Assembly (NCBI GenBank): GCA_963788145.1
Contig: CAWBFQ010000003.1
Coordinates: 558,001-622,000, forward strand
DNA: 64,000 nucleotides
Direction of reading: 5' to 3'
Origin: UTCFX2 sp963788145
Lineage (GTDB): Bacteria > Chloroflexota > Anaerolineae > Anaerolineales > UBA4823
The notes beneath the pieces are model-generated. The model worked only from the letters and a program-made list of their open reading frames with translations. It did no database searches and had not been told where the DNA came from. Numbering within the stretch: position 1 is the stretch's first letter; the number at the start of each line of letters is the position of its first letter. This document shows, one piece after another, positions 8,452 to 18,952 of the stretch. The position numbers were made by a program, and so were the translations under genes.

Positions 8452-9678
8452 TTATTCTTGAGGATAAGGTGTCAGGTTTATTTCGAACTGATGGATGATT
8501 TTCTTTATGTCAAAGTGATCAACGGCAGCTTTACGGCCTGAAATGCCCAATTCTTGACGCAATTTTGGATGATTAGCTAATTGTTCAATTGCATGGGAGA
8601 TCCCCTCAATATAGCCTGGTTTTACGACTAAACCGACTCCGTATTGGTTCACAATATCAGCCGGCTCACCATCGGCGATCATTAATACCGGCTTGCTGCC
8701 GGCCATCGCTTCATAGAGCTTTGATGGAACCGCCCCAGGAATGGATTTCTTCAAAGGTATGATGCATACATCTGCCGAAGCAAGAGTATTTGGTATTTGT
8801 TTATGAGGAATTGGGTCAAGAAAAAAAACATTTTTGAGACCAAGCGAGCTCGATTTTTCAATCAATGAACTTTTCTCTGGCCCATCACCGATGAAGACAA
8901 AACTGATATTTTCCATGAATTCCAAACGTTTGGCTGCATCTAGAATTTGATCCAGACCTTGGGCTAAACCGTGAAGTCCTGTATAAAGGAAAATTATTTT
9001 CTGTTCCGTCTCGGTTGGGAAATTGAATCTTTCTTGGTGAAATAAATCAGGCGAAAAAAGACTAGTATCGACCCCATTTGAAAAATGAATGGTTTTTATG
9101 GTTGGGAAGCGACTTTCTATGTCTTGTAAAATACCTTGGGATTGACCACTCACCCGCCATGCTTTATGGTAACAAAAGGCTTCCAAATATCGACTGATAT
9201 GAAGTGCCAGACCATCGTTTACTATTCCTAAACGGAAGGCAGATTCGGGCCAAAGATCGGAAACGTTGAATATCCATCGGGCGTGCTTCCACCGACTTAG
9301 AAGATAACCTGCAATTCCTAGGAAGAGAGGAGGACTTTCGGTCAGGATATAATCACAAGATGGGACAAACCACCCTCCGAGGAATATGGAAGAAAAGACA
9401 AATGAGAAATAATTCAACAATCTGGGTATAAACCTGGCAGTCTGGGTTGGATAAATGCCAGTACGGATAATACTAACCCCATCAAGCTGTTCCTTTCTCA
9501 ATAATCCACCATAACCGGGATAGATCTTACCAGTGGGATAGTTAGGCATGGCTGTTAAAACAATCACTTCATGACCCAGCCGGAGTAGTTCTTTCGCAAG
9601 CTCATGCAACCGATTTTGGGGCGCCCCGATTTCAGGTGGATAATATTGGGTATGAATAATAATCCGTTTTTTATTCAA
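8452..9678 (-). CDS. GT4 glycosyltransferase (WcaI/WbuB-like)
   Basis: 408 residues, GT-B fold. The N-terminal domain opens with HTQYYPPEIGAPQNRL, the glycine-poor but typical start of WbuB/WcaI-type GT4 enzymes, and the C-terminal nucleotide-sugar domain has FLYTGLHGLAQGLD (about 230) and PSKLYEAMAGSKPVL (about 320), the E-x7-E region. It transfers a sugar from a nucleotide donor to a lipid-linked or protein-linked glycan at the cytoplasmic side. Eight bases separate it from the next GT upstream, so they are co-transcribed. Confidence 0.88.
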   Translation of the reverse strand: MNKKRIIIHTQYYPPEIGAPQNRLHELAKELLRLGHEVIVLTAMPNYPTGKIYPGYGGLLRKEQLDGVSIIRTGIYPTQTARFIPRLLNYFSFVFSSIFLGGWFVPSCDYILTESPPLFLGIAGYLLSRWKHARWIFNVSDLWPESAFRLGIVNDGLALHISRYLEAFCYHKAWRVSGQSQGILQDIESRFPTIKTIHFSNGVDTSLFSPDLFHQERFNFPTETEQKIIFLYTGLHGLAQGLDQILDAAKRLEFMENISFVFIGDGPEKSSLIEKSSSLGLKNVFFLDPIPHKQIPNTLASADVCIIPLKKSIPGAVPSKLYEAMAGSKPVLMIADGEPADIVNQYGVGLVVKPGYIEGISHAIEQLANHPKLRQELGISGRKAAVDHFDIKKIIHQFEINLTPYPQE

Positions 9679-9685
9679 TCGAAAC

Positions 9686-10708
9686 CTATGCAGTTTCTAA
9701 AGGTAGAATAGCTCTATAGACAGAAATGATTTTTGCTGTAATGGTTTGCCAATCTAGTTCCGCGATTCTGGTTTCGCCTATAATCCTTTGTCTTTTTATT
9801 AATACCTTTATTAATCCTTGAGCAATTGTGTCAGGCGAGTCGTCTTTACATAAAATGCAGCTTGAAATATTAGATATTCTTTCCCTTACATCCCCGACAT
9901 CTACAGAGACAATGGGTAAGTTACAGGCAAGCGCCTCTTTAATAACTGTTGGTGAACCTTCATGTTTCGATGTGAAGATTAAGGCGTCACAAGCATTCAT
10001 GTATAGTGGAACTTGATCATGTGGGATTCCATCCAGCACTATCAATTCCAAATCGAGTTTTTCCCTAGCAATGTCACAGGCTTTTCTCGCCAGATGATAT
10101 CTTTTCTCGGGTCTGTTTGGACTGGATGGAAAAAGAACTAAAGGCTTATGCTCAGGCAGGTTTAGTCGTTGACGGGCCAGAGATGAGTCTCTCGGGTAAA
10201 AGATTTGAGTATCAATTCCGCATGGTATCACTACAACATTGGAAGAATTATGTAAGAGATTTGCTAAATGTTCTGCTACTACGATAGATCGGTCGGCTTT
10301 TGTTGAAACAAACTGACTTACTTTGGTCAAAATCTTCCCTGCAAGAGTAAATATACCATCCGAGTTGGTATAGCCTTGTAAGTCACTACCATGAAATGTA
10401 ACCACTAATGGTATATTAGATGGAAGGGCAATTAAACCAGCCTGACCAAACTGTGCATGAATTATGTCATAATTATTGAACCTGTGCTGCTGCCGCAAAG
10501 TAATCCAGGCACTGAGATATCGAACAGGATTCTTGCGTCCTCGAAAATGAAAAATATCGATATGAATTCCTGCCGCACGAAGATAATGGACTTGTTCAGC
10601 TAAGAACGGCGACCATTCCTTATCGCTGGAGTCAGGCCATTCACTTGTCACCATCAGTACTCTTAATGTCCTTGGCGTATTATTCCGGTAATTTGTAGTT
10701 AACATCAC
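9686..10708 (-). CDS. GT4 glycosyltransferase
   Basis: 340 residues with the GT4 pattern: N-terminal LRVLMVTSEWPDSSDKEWSP, then VTFHGSDLQGY, VIPCGIDTQIFYP about residue 160, and SKHEGSPTVIKEALACNLPI about 255, which holds the donor-binding glutamates. A cytoplasmic retaining transferase. Only 2 bases separate it from the preceding gene in the operon. Confidence 0.88.
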   Translation of the reverse strand: MMLTTNYRNNTPRTLRVLMVTSEWPDSSDKEWSPFLAEQVHYLRAAGIHIDIFHFRGRKNPVRYLSAWITLRQQHRFNNYDIIHAQFGQAGLIALPSNIPLVVTFHGSDLQGYTNSDGIFTLAGKILTKVSQFVSTKADRSIVVAEHLANLLHNSSNVVVIPCGIDTQIFYPRDSSLARQRLNLPEHKPLVLFPSSPNRPEKRYHLARKACDIAREKLDLELIVLDGIPHDQVPLYMNACDALIFTSKHEGSPTVIKEALACNLPIVSVDVGDVRERISNISSCILCKDDSPDTIAQGLIKVLIKRQRIIGETRIAELDWQTITAKIISVYRAILPLETA

Positions 10709-10710
10709 AT

Positions 10711-11841
10711 CTAGTTCTTTTGGACCACTCTTCTCTTCAAATCTTTAGCGGCGACTAGCGCCCTGCAAAGGGCTAAATATTCCTGACCTATTCGATCTGG
10801 TGATTGGATGTTCTCGCCAGATCTTTTTGCCTCAGCACTCATTGTCTTTCGCAAATCAGAATTGTTAGCGAGTTGAATCACCAGAGAAGCCATTTCATCT
10901 GGTTTTCTTTCTTGGGAAAGCATGCCATTTACCCTATTCACAATCCAGTTGGGAAAATCACCTACAGATGGCGCTATGTACGGCCTACCCCAGACCATCG
11001 CTTCTAATAGCACATTGGGCGTGCCTTCGATGCGAGATGTGCTTAACCCAAAATCCAGGTATTTCCAAACTCCAGATGCGCTTTCGATCTCGCCAATTAA
11101 ATGAAAATGTGATAACAAATCCTTCTCGCGAGCAATCTGCTCGACTTTTTTCCGGTCTGGGCCATCACCAACGACCAGGTAATGGAGTTGAGGCGCTTCC
11201 AAACGGGTGATGTCAGCAATTTCTAACAGCAAAAATGGATCTTTGCGTTCACCGAGGTACCCTACCCAGCCGCACCAGATTTCATTAGTATGGTCCCCAG
11301 GTGGACGCGGATCGGATTGTGGAGCGCCAACTTTTAGGATAGACTCTCGGTCGATGGCGTTTGGGATCAGGTGAATGTTTGACTCAGGTACTCCGACTAC
11401 TTCTCTTAAATACATTTTCCCGGCAGTAGAGTTTGCGACATAGCCGGTTGTGAAAGGTAACAGAAATTTATCTATCCACAAATTATACCGGCTGCCCCAA
11501 TCCTGATTGCGCAAGTTTGGGATAACTTGAACCGGCAGGTTGATCCCTGCCAGGCGACCATAAAAGGCTTCTGCTGAACCAAAACAGAACAGAATATCGA
11601 ATTCTTGGATTGTCAGCGCTTTTCGTAAGAATATTAGTCGCCGGAAATCAAGGCTGCCACGGCGAGGGATGGAGATGATCGGCACTCCTGCTTGCTTTAA
11701 TCGTTCGCGCCAGATGCCGTTTGGGTTGAAGGTAAGCACGGTCGGCGAAGCGCCCAGTTGCGCCAGCACAGACGTGATCAGATAGACCTGTCGTTCTGCG
11801 CCGCCTTGTCCAAGTTGGCCGATCAGAAAACCGATTTGCAT
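10711..11841 (-). CDS. GT4 glycosyltransferase
   Basis: 376 residues. The start IGFLIGQLGQGGAERQVYL is the classical GGAE acceptor-side loop of GT4 enzymes; IPNAIDRESI about residue 160 and EGTPNVLLEAMVWGRPYI about 275 are the donor-domain signatures. Overlaps the end of the upstream membrane-protein gene by 19 bases. Part of the same long minus-strand operon. Confidence 0.88.
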   Translation of the reverse strand: MQIGFLIGQLGQGGAERQVYLITSVLAQLGASPTVLTFNPNGIWRERLKQAGVPIISIPRRGSLDFRRLIFLRKALTIQEFDILFCFGSAEAFYGRLAGINLPVQVIPNLRNQDWGSRYNLWIDKFLLPFTTGYVANSTAGKMYLREVVGVPESNIHLIPNAIDRESILKVGAPQSDPRPPGDHTNEIWCGWVGYLGERKDPFLLLEIADITRLEAPQLHYLVVGDGPDRKKVEQIAREKDLLSHFHLIGEIESASGVWKYLDFGLSTSRIEGTPNVLLEAMVWGRPYIAPSVGDFPNWIVNRVNGMLSQERKPDEMASLVIQLANNSDLRKTMSAEAKRSGENIQSPDRIGQEYLALCRALVAAKDLKRRVVQKN

Positions 11842-13100
11842 AGCGATCTATTTTTTCCAAGGATCCATACAAAGACTGCTGGGATAAGACAAAACAATAA
11901 GCCAATAGCGGGTGTCATATAGCGCAAAACAGAAAGAACCATGAAGGTTGTAGCCCAGAAATAGAGAGCGATTAACCATGTGCCAATACTAAAAATTCGA
12001 ACGAGGCCACCGGTTTTCCAGGATGCCACAGTACCCAAAAAGATTAAAATTGCGTAGGGAATCTGAAACACCAGGATCCAGCTATCTAAACGCAAGCTAT
12101 CTGTTCCATACCAACTACGAGCAGCTTTTATTAGCAGAAACTTGCAGAAAGCCAGTGGTTGATGTTTTACGCCAGGGATTAAGATCGACAATACATCCTG
12201 AAGCGAAGTTGGTTTCATGATTTGAAAATTCTCGTTTAACCCAACCATCCATTGCTGAACATCCTCGGGCACCCAGATAGAGTTTCTATAACCCGGAGTA
12301 TTTAAGGCGAAAGTTAATCCATCCAAAACACTTGGAATGCCGGTTGTCGCAAGCGGAAGGATTTTTTCGGTTTCTTGGTAAGCCCAGATTTCCCATGGGA
12401 GAATTGTAACTAGAAAACCGAACAAAATTAGCAAACCGGCTATTAACCTGGATCGTTTTGCCTGATCGTTTTGCAATGCCAACATAGCCCAATATGGGAA
12501 TACCAGACCGATTGCGATTGGTCTCACAAGTGCAGTCAGACCTATAAAAACACCAACAATTAGATACCATAGTGGCTTGGGCGATTTGTTATAGTAGACG
12601 ATCCAGAATATCAGTACAGAAGCGAAAAATAGGGTTGTAAAAGGAATTTCGCTATTAGGCTGTTTACTCATCCAAAGGGCGGGAAGATAGAAAATCCACA
12701 AATATACAACTACCAGCGCTAACCATGACGACCAGATCTGGCGGGCGATAGCAAATAACAGTAAGGCGGCAAGGCTAACCCAGGATAGTATAAAAACGTG
12801 TAGCATCGTTATCTCAGAAATACGAGTCACTTGCGCAGTGTAAAAAACCCCAACCAGCATAAGGGGGAATAGCGGTGGCCTAGTGATTGCGGGTTGGTTT
12901 GTATTTGTAACGAAACCACGTTCTGCCAAGAAGTTACGAGCAACCGGTTCATAGAAAGTTAAATAATCGGAGTTTTCGTTGACCCGATAGGATGCAGGTA
13001 AGATCGCCCAAAAAGCGATGGTTACAGCGATGGCGCTCAGAAAAACAAGAATTGCCAGGAAATTGTTATTTTCTAAGATATTTGAAAAAATAGCTTTCAA
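11823..13100 (-). CDS. GT-C/GT39-like membrane glycosyltransferase
   Basis: About 425 residues from the TTG at 13100, with about 10-11 TM helices. After the first helix an extracytoplasmic loop carries NENSDYLTFYEPVARNFL and RPPLFPLMLVG, the pattern of GT39/PMT-type enzymes that use polyprenyl-phosphate sugars. The frame is open to an ATG at 13208, inside the upstream gene; the TTG at 13100 has GGAGG 10 bases ahead and starts just before the first membrane helix, so it is preferred. Sugar and acceptor unknown. Confidence 0.72.
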   Translation of the reverse strand: MKAIFSNILENNNFLAILVFLSAIAVTIAFWAILPASYRVNENSDYLTFYEPVARNFLAERGFVTNTNQPAITRPPLFPLMLVGVFYTAQVTRISEITMLHVFILSWVSLAALLLFAIARQIWSSWLALVVVYLWIFYLPALWMSKQPNSEIPFTTLFFASVLIFWIVYYNKSPKPLWYLIVGVFIGLTALVRPIAIGLVFPYWAMLALQNDQAKRSRLIAGLLILFGFLVTILPWEIWAYQETEKILPLATTGIPSVLDGLTFALNTPGYRNSIWVPEDVQQWMVGLNENFQIMKPTSLQDVLSILIPGVKHQPLAFCKFLLIKAARSWYGTDSLRLDSWILVFQIPYAILIFLGTVASWKTGGLVRIFSIGTWLIALYFWATTFMVLSVLRYMTPAIGLLFCLIPAVFVWILGKNRSLCKSVF

Positions 13101-13161
13101 GGAATATTTTCCTCCAGCCAATGAGTTGTCGGGTCTTTCAATGTGATGATCGAAAATAGAA

Positions 13162-14469
13162 TCAACGAGCCCAAGGAGTGTAAGATTTGATGAATTGCTC
13201 GATTCCAACAGCAGCTAACGGGAGTGCAACCATATCTGCTGGAAAGCGCAATCGTCCGCCGACCCTTGTTGATAGCGAAGATGATGCTAAGAAAAACAAT
13301 ATCACGCCTATCAGCAAAATTGAAGGGGTCCAATCGCCTGCTTTTCCAAGCCGCCAGGCTGCAAAAAACGCACAAGAGAATAACCCCAACGTCAATAAGC
13401 TACCCATTGCCCGACCCCAATTTACCAGGTTTCCCCAAAAGAGTTGAAAGACGATTTCTTGCGGCGCAGCGAACTGCCGCATAAACTCGATGGTCATGCC
13501 ATGCAGCACCTCGATAGGTTGCTGACGAAAAAATTCATCCACATAGGCGCTCTGGACCAGATAGAGGCGGCCATAGATGCTTGGCGGCATCCTAAGCGTC
13601 GCTGCTTCAGCCCAATCCTGCGCCCGAATTTGAGCGGTCATATAGGTGTAATCGATATCATTCTGTTCGGCGAGCGAACGAGATTGAAGGTATTCTCGTG
13701 CTGCTGAAACGCTGAGTAAATTAGCCGAAAATACGCCATGGTCACGATTGATCTGAATCGCCAGGAACAGCGGCAGGGGGAGTGTCAGCCCAATTAAAAG
13801 GGTTACTTTGATCCAATTGGCTCGTGAACGGGCTCGTAGACATCCTACAAGAAATATTAGCGCTGCGGCTACAAAAAAAGTCGGCTTCAAAGACTGTAAT
13901 GCCAGCAGGATGATGGCGCTGGCAGTCAGCAGCGCCGTTGATGACCTTTTCAGGCCTTGCCAAAGCGTGTAGATCCAAACCAGCGTAAGGTGGCCGGTAA
14001 GCGCATCGGTTAACAACAGCCCGGCAAGGCCGAGCGAGTTGGGCAAGAACGCGACCAATAGTCCGGCCAGATGCTCGCTGCGACGCGTCCCTCCCCATTC
14101 TCGCGCCAGGCGCACAGCGCAAAACGCGGCCAGGCTTGCAGTAATGGCAGAAAAATATAAAACATAACCTTGCTGACCGCTTGTCAGCAGGCTGAAGGCG
14201 ATCAGTAAGGGATAACCCGGGGTGCGATAGGGTTCCCACAGGAAGGGCGGTCGATCCTCACGTGAGAAGACACCGAATTGCTGCAAATTTTGGGCGGGTT
14301 TTATGTAAGTAAGTGCATCTCCTTCCAGCAATGGATGGGCGCGCCAACCTGGAGTCAAGGCGGCCGAGATGATTAAAGCATGTGTTATACCTGCCAGCAA
14401 TGCGTACCGCCAGGCAAGGTCGCCGATAATTGTCGAGTAGATTTGTGAAAGAAATGGCTGAGGTTTCAA
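13162..14469 (-). CDS. GT39-like membrane glycosyltransferase
   Basis: 435 residues, about 10 TM helices. The first loop contains LLEGDALTYIKPAQNLQ and the second PYRTPGYPLLIAF, the acidic and P-x-Y-P style motifs seen in the Arnt/PMT GT-C family. It is a paralogue-like partner of the next gene in the operon. Located directly after the asparagine-synthase-like gene (6 bases apart). Confidence 0.78.
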   Translation of the reverse strand: MKPQPFLSQIYSTIIGDLAWRYALLAGITHALIISAALTPGWRAHPLLEGDALTYIKPAQNLQQFGVFSREDRPPFLWEPYRTPGYPLLIAFSLLTSGQQGYVLYFSAITASLAAFCAVRLAREWGGTRRSEHLAGLLVAFLPNSLGLAGLLLTDALTGHLTLVWIYTLWQGLKRSSTALLTASAIILLALQSLKPTFFVAAALIFLVGCLRARSRANWIKVTLLIGLTLPLPLFLAIQINRDHGVFSANLLSVSAAREYLQSRSLAEQNDIDYTYMTAQIRAQDWAEAATLRMPPSIYGRLYLVQSAYVDEFFRQQPIEVLHGMTIEFMRQFAAPQEIVFQLFWGNLVNWGRAMGSLLTLGLFSCAFFAAWRLGKAGDWTPSILLIGVILFFLASSSLSTRVGGRLRFPADMVALPLAAVGIEQFIKSYTPWAR

Positions 14470-14475
14470 ATGAAA

Positions 14476-16392
14476 TCAAGAAGCTATTCCGGGTGGACCC
14501 TGCATATAAGCCTGGCTGTCCAGATAACATCGCGCCCACGATTCAAGGAACAGCAGCCGCCAGAGGATAGCCCCGAATCCACGCCCCTTGCCTGTGGATT
14601 GAATATGTAATATTTCTTCGACCGCGTTCATCTTCCACCAGCCGCGCTGACGGGATTGATCCGAGAGAAGACGCTCGCGCGCCAATTTCTGGCCATCGGG
14701 CTGACGAAACCAGGCGTCCAGCGGAACGCCAAAGCCGCGCTTTCCGGCGTTTTGCACGGTTTCTGGCAGCATTCGCTGGGCTAACCTGCGCAGCGGTAGT
14801 TTTCCTTGTTTTCCGTTGAGCAGCGCGGCACGCGGCAAGCGGGCAGCGAACTCGATCAGGCGATAATCCAAGAAACGGTGAGCGGATTTCGATCGAATGC
14901 GCCATCGAGGCCCGATCCACTTTGACCAGGATGTCATCCGGCAGATAGAGGTCGTAATCCAATTGCTGCTGGCGGGCAGCCAGCGCTGCATTTTGGGAAT
15001 GGCCCCAGCGCTCCCATAATGGCGCACCAGCTTTTGACATCTCATTCATGAGATCCGACCCAATGATCTTGGTAAGAGCCGGGTCATTCGGCAGGCTGTC
15101 GAAGGCGGCGGCGTAACCCTGATCGGGCAGACTGGCTTTCAATAGACGGTAGCGCCACAGCGAGAACATCGGCAATATGTTGGAGATTACGGCTAATCCG
15201 TCGGCGGCAGACTTAGGCCAGTGATCCAGCCAGCGGTAACCCTGAGCGCTGAAATAACGTCGATAGCCGCCAAAAGCCTCATCCCCCCATCGCCGCCCAG
15301 AAATACGGTAGCATGATGCGAGGCTTTTTCGCATAGGTGAAATGTTGGTAATGCGGAGACATCACCAAAAGGTTCATCATAGAACCAGGCCAGTTGGTCG
15401 ATATCGGTTAGATTGCCTGGGTTTAACTGAATGATTTGCTGAGTCAGTCCAGCGTTCCAGGCTGTGGTCCTTGCCAACTCACTTTCGTCGAATTCTTTTT
15501 GGTCAAAACGAACCGTCAGAGCGAGAGGAGGGTTTCCAGGGTTGGCTTTAGCCGCCAGATTGGCAACCAGCCCGCTGTCAATGCCTCCGGAAAGAAAGAT
15601 GCCGATCGGCACATCGCTGCGCAGGCGAATCGAGACTGCATCGGCAAGCAGGTCATGAATTTCGTCCAGTTCCTGGTCTGTAATTGTGCGTTCATCTAGT
15701 TCCGGGTTAAGCACAATTTTCCAATAATTTTGGTTGTGCAGAGTTAGCGGTTGGTCCAGTGCGCCAGTCAGATAATAACCGGGCAGGAGCTTGTGATAGC
15801 CCTGAAAGATACAGGTCTCTGCGGGAAGATAATTCAAAGCCAGATATTGAGCGACGGCCTGGCGGTTCAGATCGCGGCCGGCGTCCGGCCAGGCCAGCAG
15901 CGCTTTCAATTCGGAGGCAAAACGTAGCGATCCGTTTTGGGTGGTGTAATAGAGCGGCTTAACCCCAAGACGGTCGCGGGCTAACAAGAATGTCCGCCTA
16001 TGGGTATCCAGCAGCGCCAAGGCGAACATGCCATTCAATCGCTTGAGTCCAGCCGGGCCTTGCAAAGCCAACAGGCGCAAGAGCACCTCGCTGTCGGAGG
16101 TGGATTGAAATCGCTCTCCGCTTGTTTCTAGCTCCTGGCGCAATTCGAGATAGTTATAGATCTCGCCATTGAAGACCAACCAGAAACGTTTGTCCGAGGT
16201 GCACATCGGTTGATGGCCCTGCGGGCTGAGGTCGAGGATGCTGAGGCGGCGAAAACCCAGGCCCCAACCTGCTCCTATTTCGAAACCCTGGTCGTCCGGT
16301 CCGCGGTGGCGGAGGAGATGGGATGCTTTGCTTATATAAGAAGGGACATCAGCAGGGGGAGCGCCAAACCAACCAAATATGCCGCACATCAC
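14476..16392 (-). CDS. asnB: Asparagine synthase-like amidotransferase, two frameshifts
   Basis: Full span codes about 638 residues, the usual AsnB length, but in three frames. Frame one (16392 to ~15288) has the N-terminal nucleophile MCGIFGWF, RHRGPDDQG, the glutaminase GEIYNYLELR and the synthetase P-loop FLSGGIDSGL. In the middle frame GDEAFGGYRRY completes the GDGGDE.FGGY motif and KVDRASMAHSIEIRSPFL is present; the last frame (from ~14868) has DYRLIEFAARLP to the end. The first break is one base missing from a C run at 15283-15288, the second one extra base at 14868-14869, and they cancel. Within a glycan island such proteins often amidate sugar acids, an inference here. Confidence 0.82.
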
Positions 16393-17630
16393 ATAAACTC
16401 ACTGGCGCATATCCAGGGTTGAGAATAGGATATAAGGATCGATAACATGACACAACTGATCGCTATGATGATTAATCTCGTGTTATGCTTGTTTTTATTT
16501 AAGAAATCCCACAAGATATAACCTGCTGCAGGAAAAATAAAAGGAAAGAAATCAGATCCATGTCTCGGTATGAAAAAACCACTCATAGTTAAGAATAAGA
16601 AGAATAATGGAATATAAATCCCAGCCAATAAGAAATATGGACGATATACATTGAAATTGCCGGGGATCGAAAAGAATATGATTGCTAGTAACAATAAAAA
16701 TGGCCCGGTTGATAAAGATAATACTGAGAGGAATTTTACAAAATTGGAAATTAAGTTTTGCATGAAGTAGGTGAAGTTTTGAGGCAAAAGAAATTGAACT
16801 AATTCTCCCGTAATACCTTTGGTTCCAAGGTGAAAATCAACAAACCGAAGACCTGTAATTTGCTCGAAAAGTATCCTCCAAAGTAAAGTAGGGATAAAAA
16901 AACATAAAAATGCAATCAGGATGTGCAGGCGATTGAATTTATGAATCAATGCCCAAACCAGGTAGATAAATGGAAGCACATAATATGCTTTCATAAGCAA
17001 GAGAAGACCAAATCCCAACCCAAAAGAGATATTGGATAGGATTGTAGGTTTTTTGGTGAGCAGAAATAAGAAATAAGGAAATGCAAATATAATTAATTGT
17101 CCCCCCATCTGGTTTGTTGGGTGATAAGACCAGGCAAATGCATAACTGGATGTTGACCAAAGCATGGCCGAGATTAAACTCACTGTGGGGTTATTGAAAA
17201 CCTGGTTTGTGAAATGATAGATAAAGACAGAGGAAATAAAGAAACAAAAAGAATTAGCTAATAATAATCCGATGATTGTGGAGATTTGCACCTCAGCGAT
17301 ACGACCATCGCGTGTAGGACCAGAAATACTCCTATCCCCGACAATCACCTTTGTAGGTTGGGAAAATAACCAGGCTAAATATGCGAATATTGGGCGATTT
17401 GACAATATGCTGTCACCCAGATTATGGATAGGTTGTTCTGCTAATTTAATCCAAAGAATCAAATCAGTATTGTAGTGATATGGAGGCGGACCATATGTGG
17501 ATTTGCAACCGTGTGGCCGGAGGATTAGCGCGAGAGAGAATATACCGATGCAAAGGAATAATAGTATTAAAATGTTACGCGCATGTATCTTCTGCTGAAA
17601 ACCCATCTTTTTCTCAGGGCTTGAAGCCAT
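16389..17630 (-). CDS. Polytopic membrane protein, probable GT-C type
   Basis: 413 residues with about 10 TM helices and an aromatic periplasmic loop after the first helix (STYGPPPYHYNTDLILWIKLAE). The architecture suits a polyprenyl-phosphate-sugar-dependent transferase or a glycan polymerase, but no diagnostic motif is clear. Its stop overlaps the start of the asparagine-synthase-like gene by 4 bases. AT-rich compared with the flanks. Confidence 0.6.
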   Translation of the reverse strand: MASSPEKKMGFQQKIHARNILILLFLCIGIFSLALILRPHGCKSTYGPPPYHYNTDLILWIKLAEQPIHNLGDSILSNRPIFAYLAWLFSQPTKVIVGDRSISGPTRDGRIAEVQISTIIGLLLANSFCFFISSVFIYHFTNQVFNNPTVSLISAMLWSTSSYAFAWSYHPTNQMGGQLIIFAFPYFLFLLTKKPTILSNISFGLGFGLLLLMKAYYVLPFIYLVWALIHKFNRLHILIAFLCFFIPTLLWRILFEQITGLRFVDFHLGTKGITGELVQFLLPQNFTYFMQNLISNFVKFLSVLSLSTGPFLLLLAIIFFSIPGNFNVYRPYFLLAGIYIPLFFLFLTMSGFFIPRHGSDFFPFIFPAAGYILWDFLNKNKHNTRLIIIAISCVMLSILISYSQPWICASEFM

Positions 17631-17707
17631 TTTCGGGTATTAACCTTTTATGGTTAGATTTGTTATATATTAACGACCAACGGGAGCATCGAGAGTTCTA
17701 TAGCCCT

Positions 17708-18952
17708 TTACATTTCACTAACAACCGTCTCTCTTGCGATATTTGCGGCAGCTAAAATACTGCCAAACAAGAACCAGGGCAGGCTTAAATCTACGGCGTT
17801 TCCAAAGCTGAACCAGATTAAAATTAAAACAAGAATCGCCGGTGCGCTACGTAATATCCAGCCCTCAATACCGGATGCCAGGGATTGGTATTTGCGTATT
17901 TCCCTGTAGGCGCCTAAAAAGATCAGTATCAAGCCGAGTGCAGAAAATAACCCAGCCTCAACGGCAACCCATAGAAATGAGTTATACGGGTAATAATTAT
18001 AATGATATGAAAGGCCGGGTCTTATGTTTGTAGCGGTTGTCACGTAAGAGTTCGGCCCATAACCAAGCAGCGGTTGAGCGGCAAAGGCTTGGAGACCGAT
18101 TTGCCCACTGACCAGGCGCGCCTCATTCCCTTGCAACCCGGCTTGTGTTTCGACGGTCAAACGCCTTTCCAGTATTTGTGAATTGAGAAAGAGGGCAGTG
18201 AATAATCCTCCAATGATGATCAAGATCAATAACGCCGACTTTCTTTGACCTGGATTTTTGTCAAGCATACATATAATAAGAAGGATGGGAACGGTCAGCA
18301 ACACCTCCCGACGGTATTGCGCTGCGAATGACATCGCGAACATGAACACAACCAGGATCATACTCAAAATCTTCGGCAATTTTCTTCTTATTTCATTAGA
18401 ATACGTCAATAATAGAAGCGCCGGCGCAGTTACAAATTGAGTATTCAGTACCACCATCCAACCCAAGACGCCTAAGGACTGTTGTACTGGGATCAGATCA
18501 GTCTCCGGTAAACGATTGAACCCAAAACCAAAGACCAGGCTGGTGCGCAAGGTCAGAAGACTGGTCAGCACGCCTGTGATAATAAGCAACACAAAAGCCC
18601 AACGCAAGTGTTGGCGGTTTTGTAGAAAAAAGAATGATAAATAAAGAAAAACCAGCCTCGAGATCAAACTAATAATCGTATCTCCTGCATCTGATACGGA
18701 AGGATTAGCAATCCAGGATAGGATATAGGGTGTGATCCATAAGAAACACCCAATGTTAATGAGCAAGGGCATTGACGGCAGGCGCTTCTTAGTTTTTAGT
18801 AACGTCAAGGTAATGCCGATAACGCCTAGAAGAGCGATCAATCGCTCTGGCCTACCGCCCAAAAGGGGGATAGTATATGACCAAATTGGTGAGATGATAG
18901 GATATAAAACGATCAAGGGTACAAATGGGTATATGATGAAAATCAAAGCCAA
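17708..18952 (-). CDS. O-antigen ligase/polymerase-like protein, 5' end doubtful
   Basis: 414 residues or more, about 11-12 TM helices, with the large extracytoplasmic loop and LLGYGPNSYVTTATN (about 295) characteristic of the Wzy_C/WaaL family, which joins or polymerises lipid-linked glycan. The apparent start is a TTG in the middle of a hydrophobic helix (ADLILFPVAAIILALIF upstream in the same frame), so the true N-terminus is missing. Another frame encodes LILTGIALTLAISAL a little upstream (about 19050-19010). A frameshift in 18953-19090 most likely hides the first helix. Confidence 0.75.
   Translation of the reverse strand: MALIFIIYPFVPLIVLYPIISPIWSYTIPLLGGRPERLIALLGVIGITLTLLKTKKRLPSMPLLINIGCFLWITPYILSWIANPSVSDAGDTIISLISRLVFLYLSFFFLQNRQHLRWAFVLLIITGVLTSLLTLRTSLVFGFGFNRLPETDLIPVQQSLGVLGWMVVLNTQFVTAPALLLLTYSNEIRRKLPKILSMILVVFMFAMSFAAQYRREVLLTVPILLIICMLDKNPGQRKSALLILIIIGGLFTALFLNSQILERRLTVETQAGLQGNEARLVSGQIGLQAFAAQPLLGYGPNSYVTTATNIRPGLSYHYNYYPYNSFLWVAVEAGLFSALGLILIFLGAYREIRKYQSLASGIEGWILRSAPAILVLILIWFSFGNAVDLSLPWFLFGSILAAANIARETVVSEM

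Noticed and set aside
15283..15288. Poly-C tract in the asparagine-synthase-like gene as a phase-variation switch
   Set aside because: Six bases is short for slipped-strand switching, a second cancelling indel is present, and many other genes show single-base errors.
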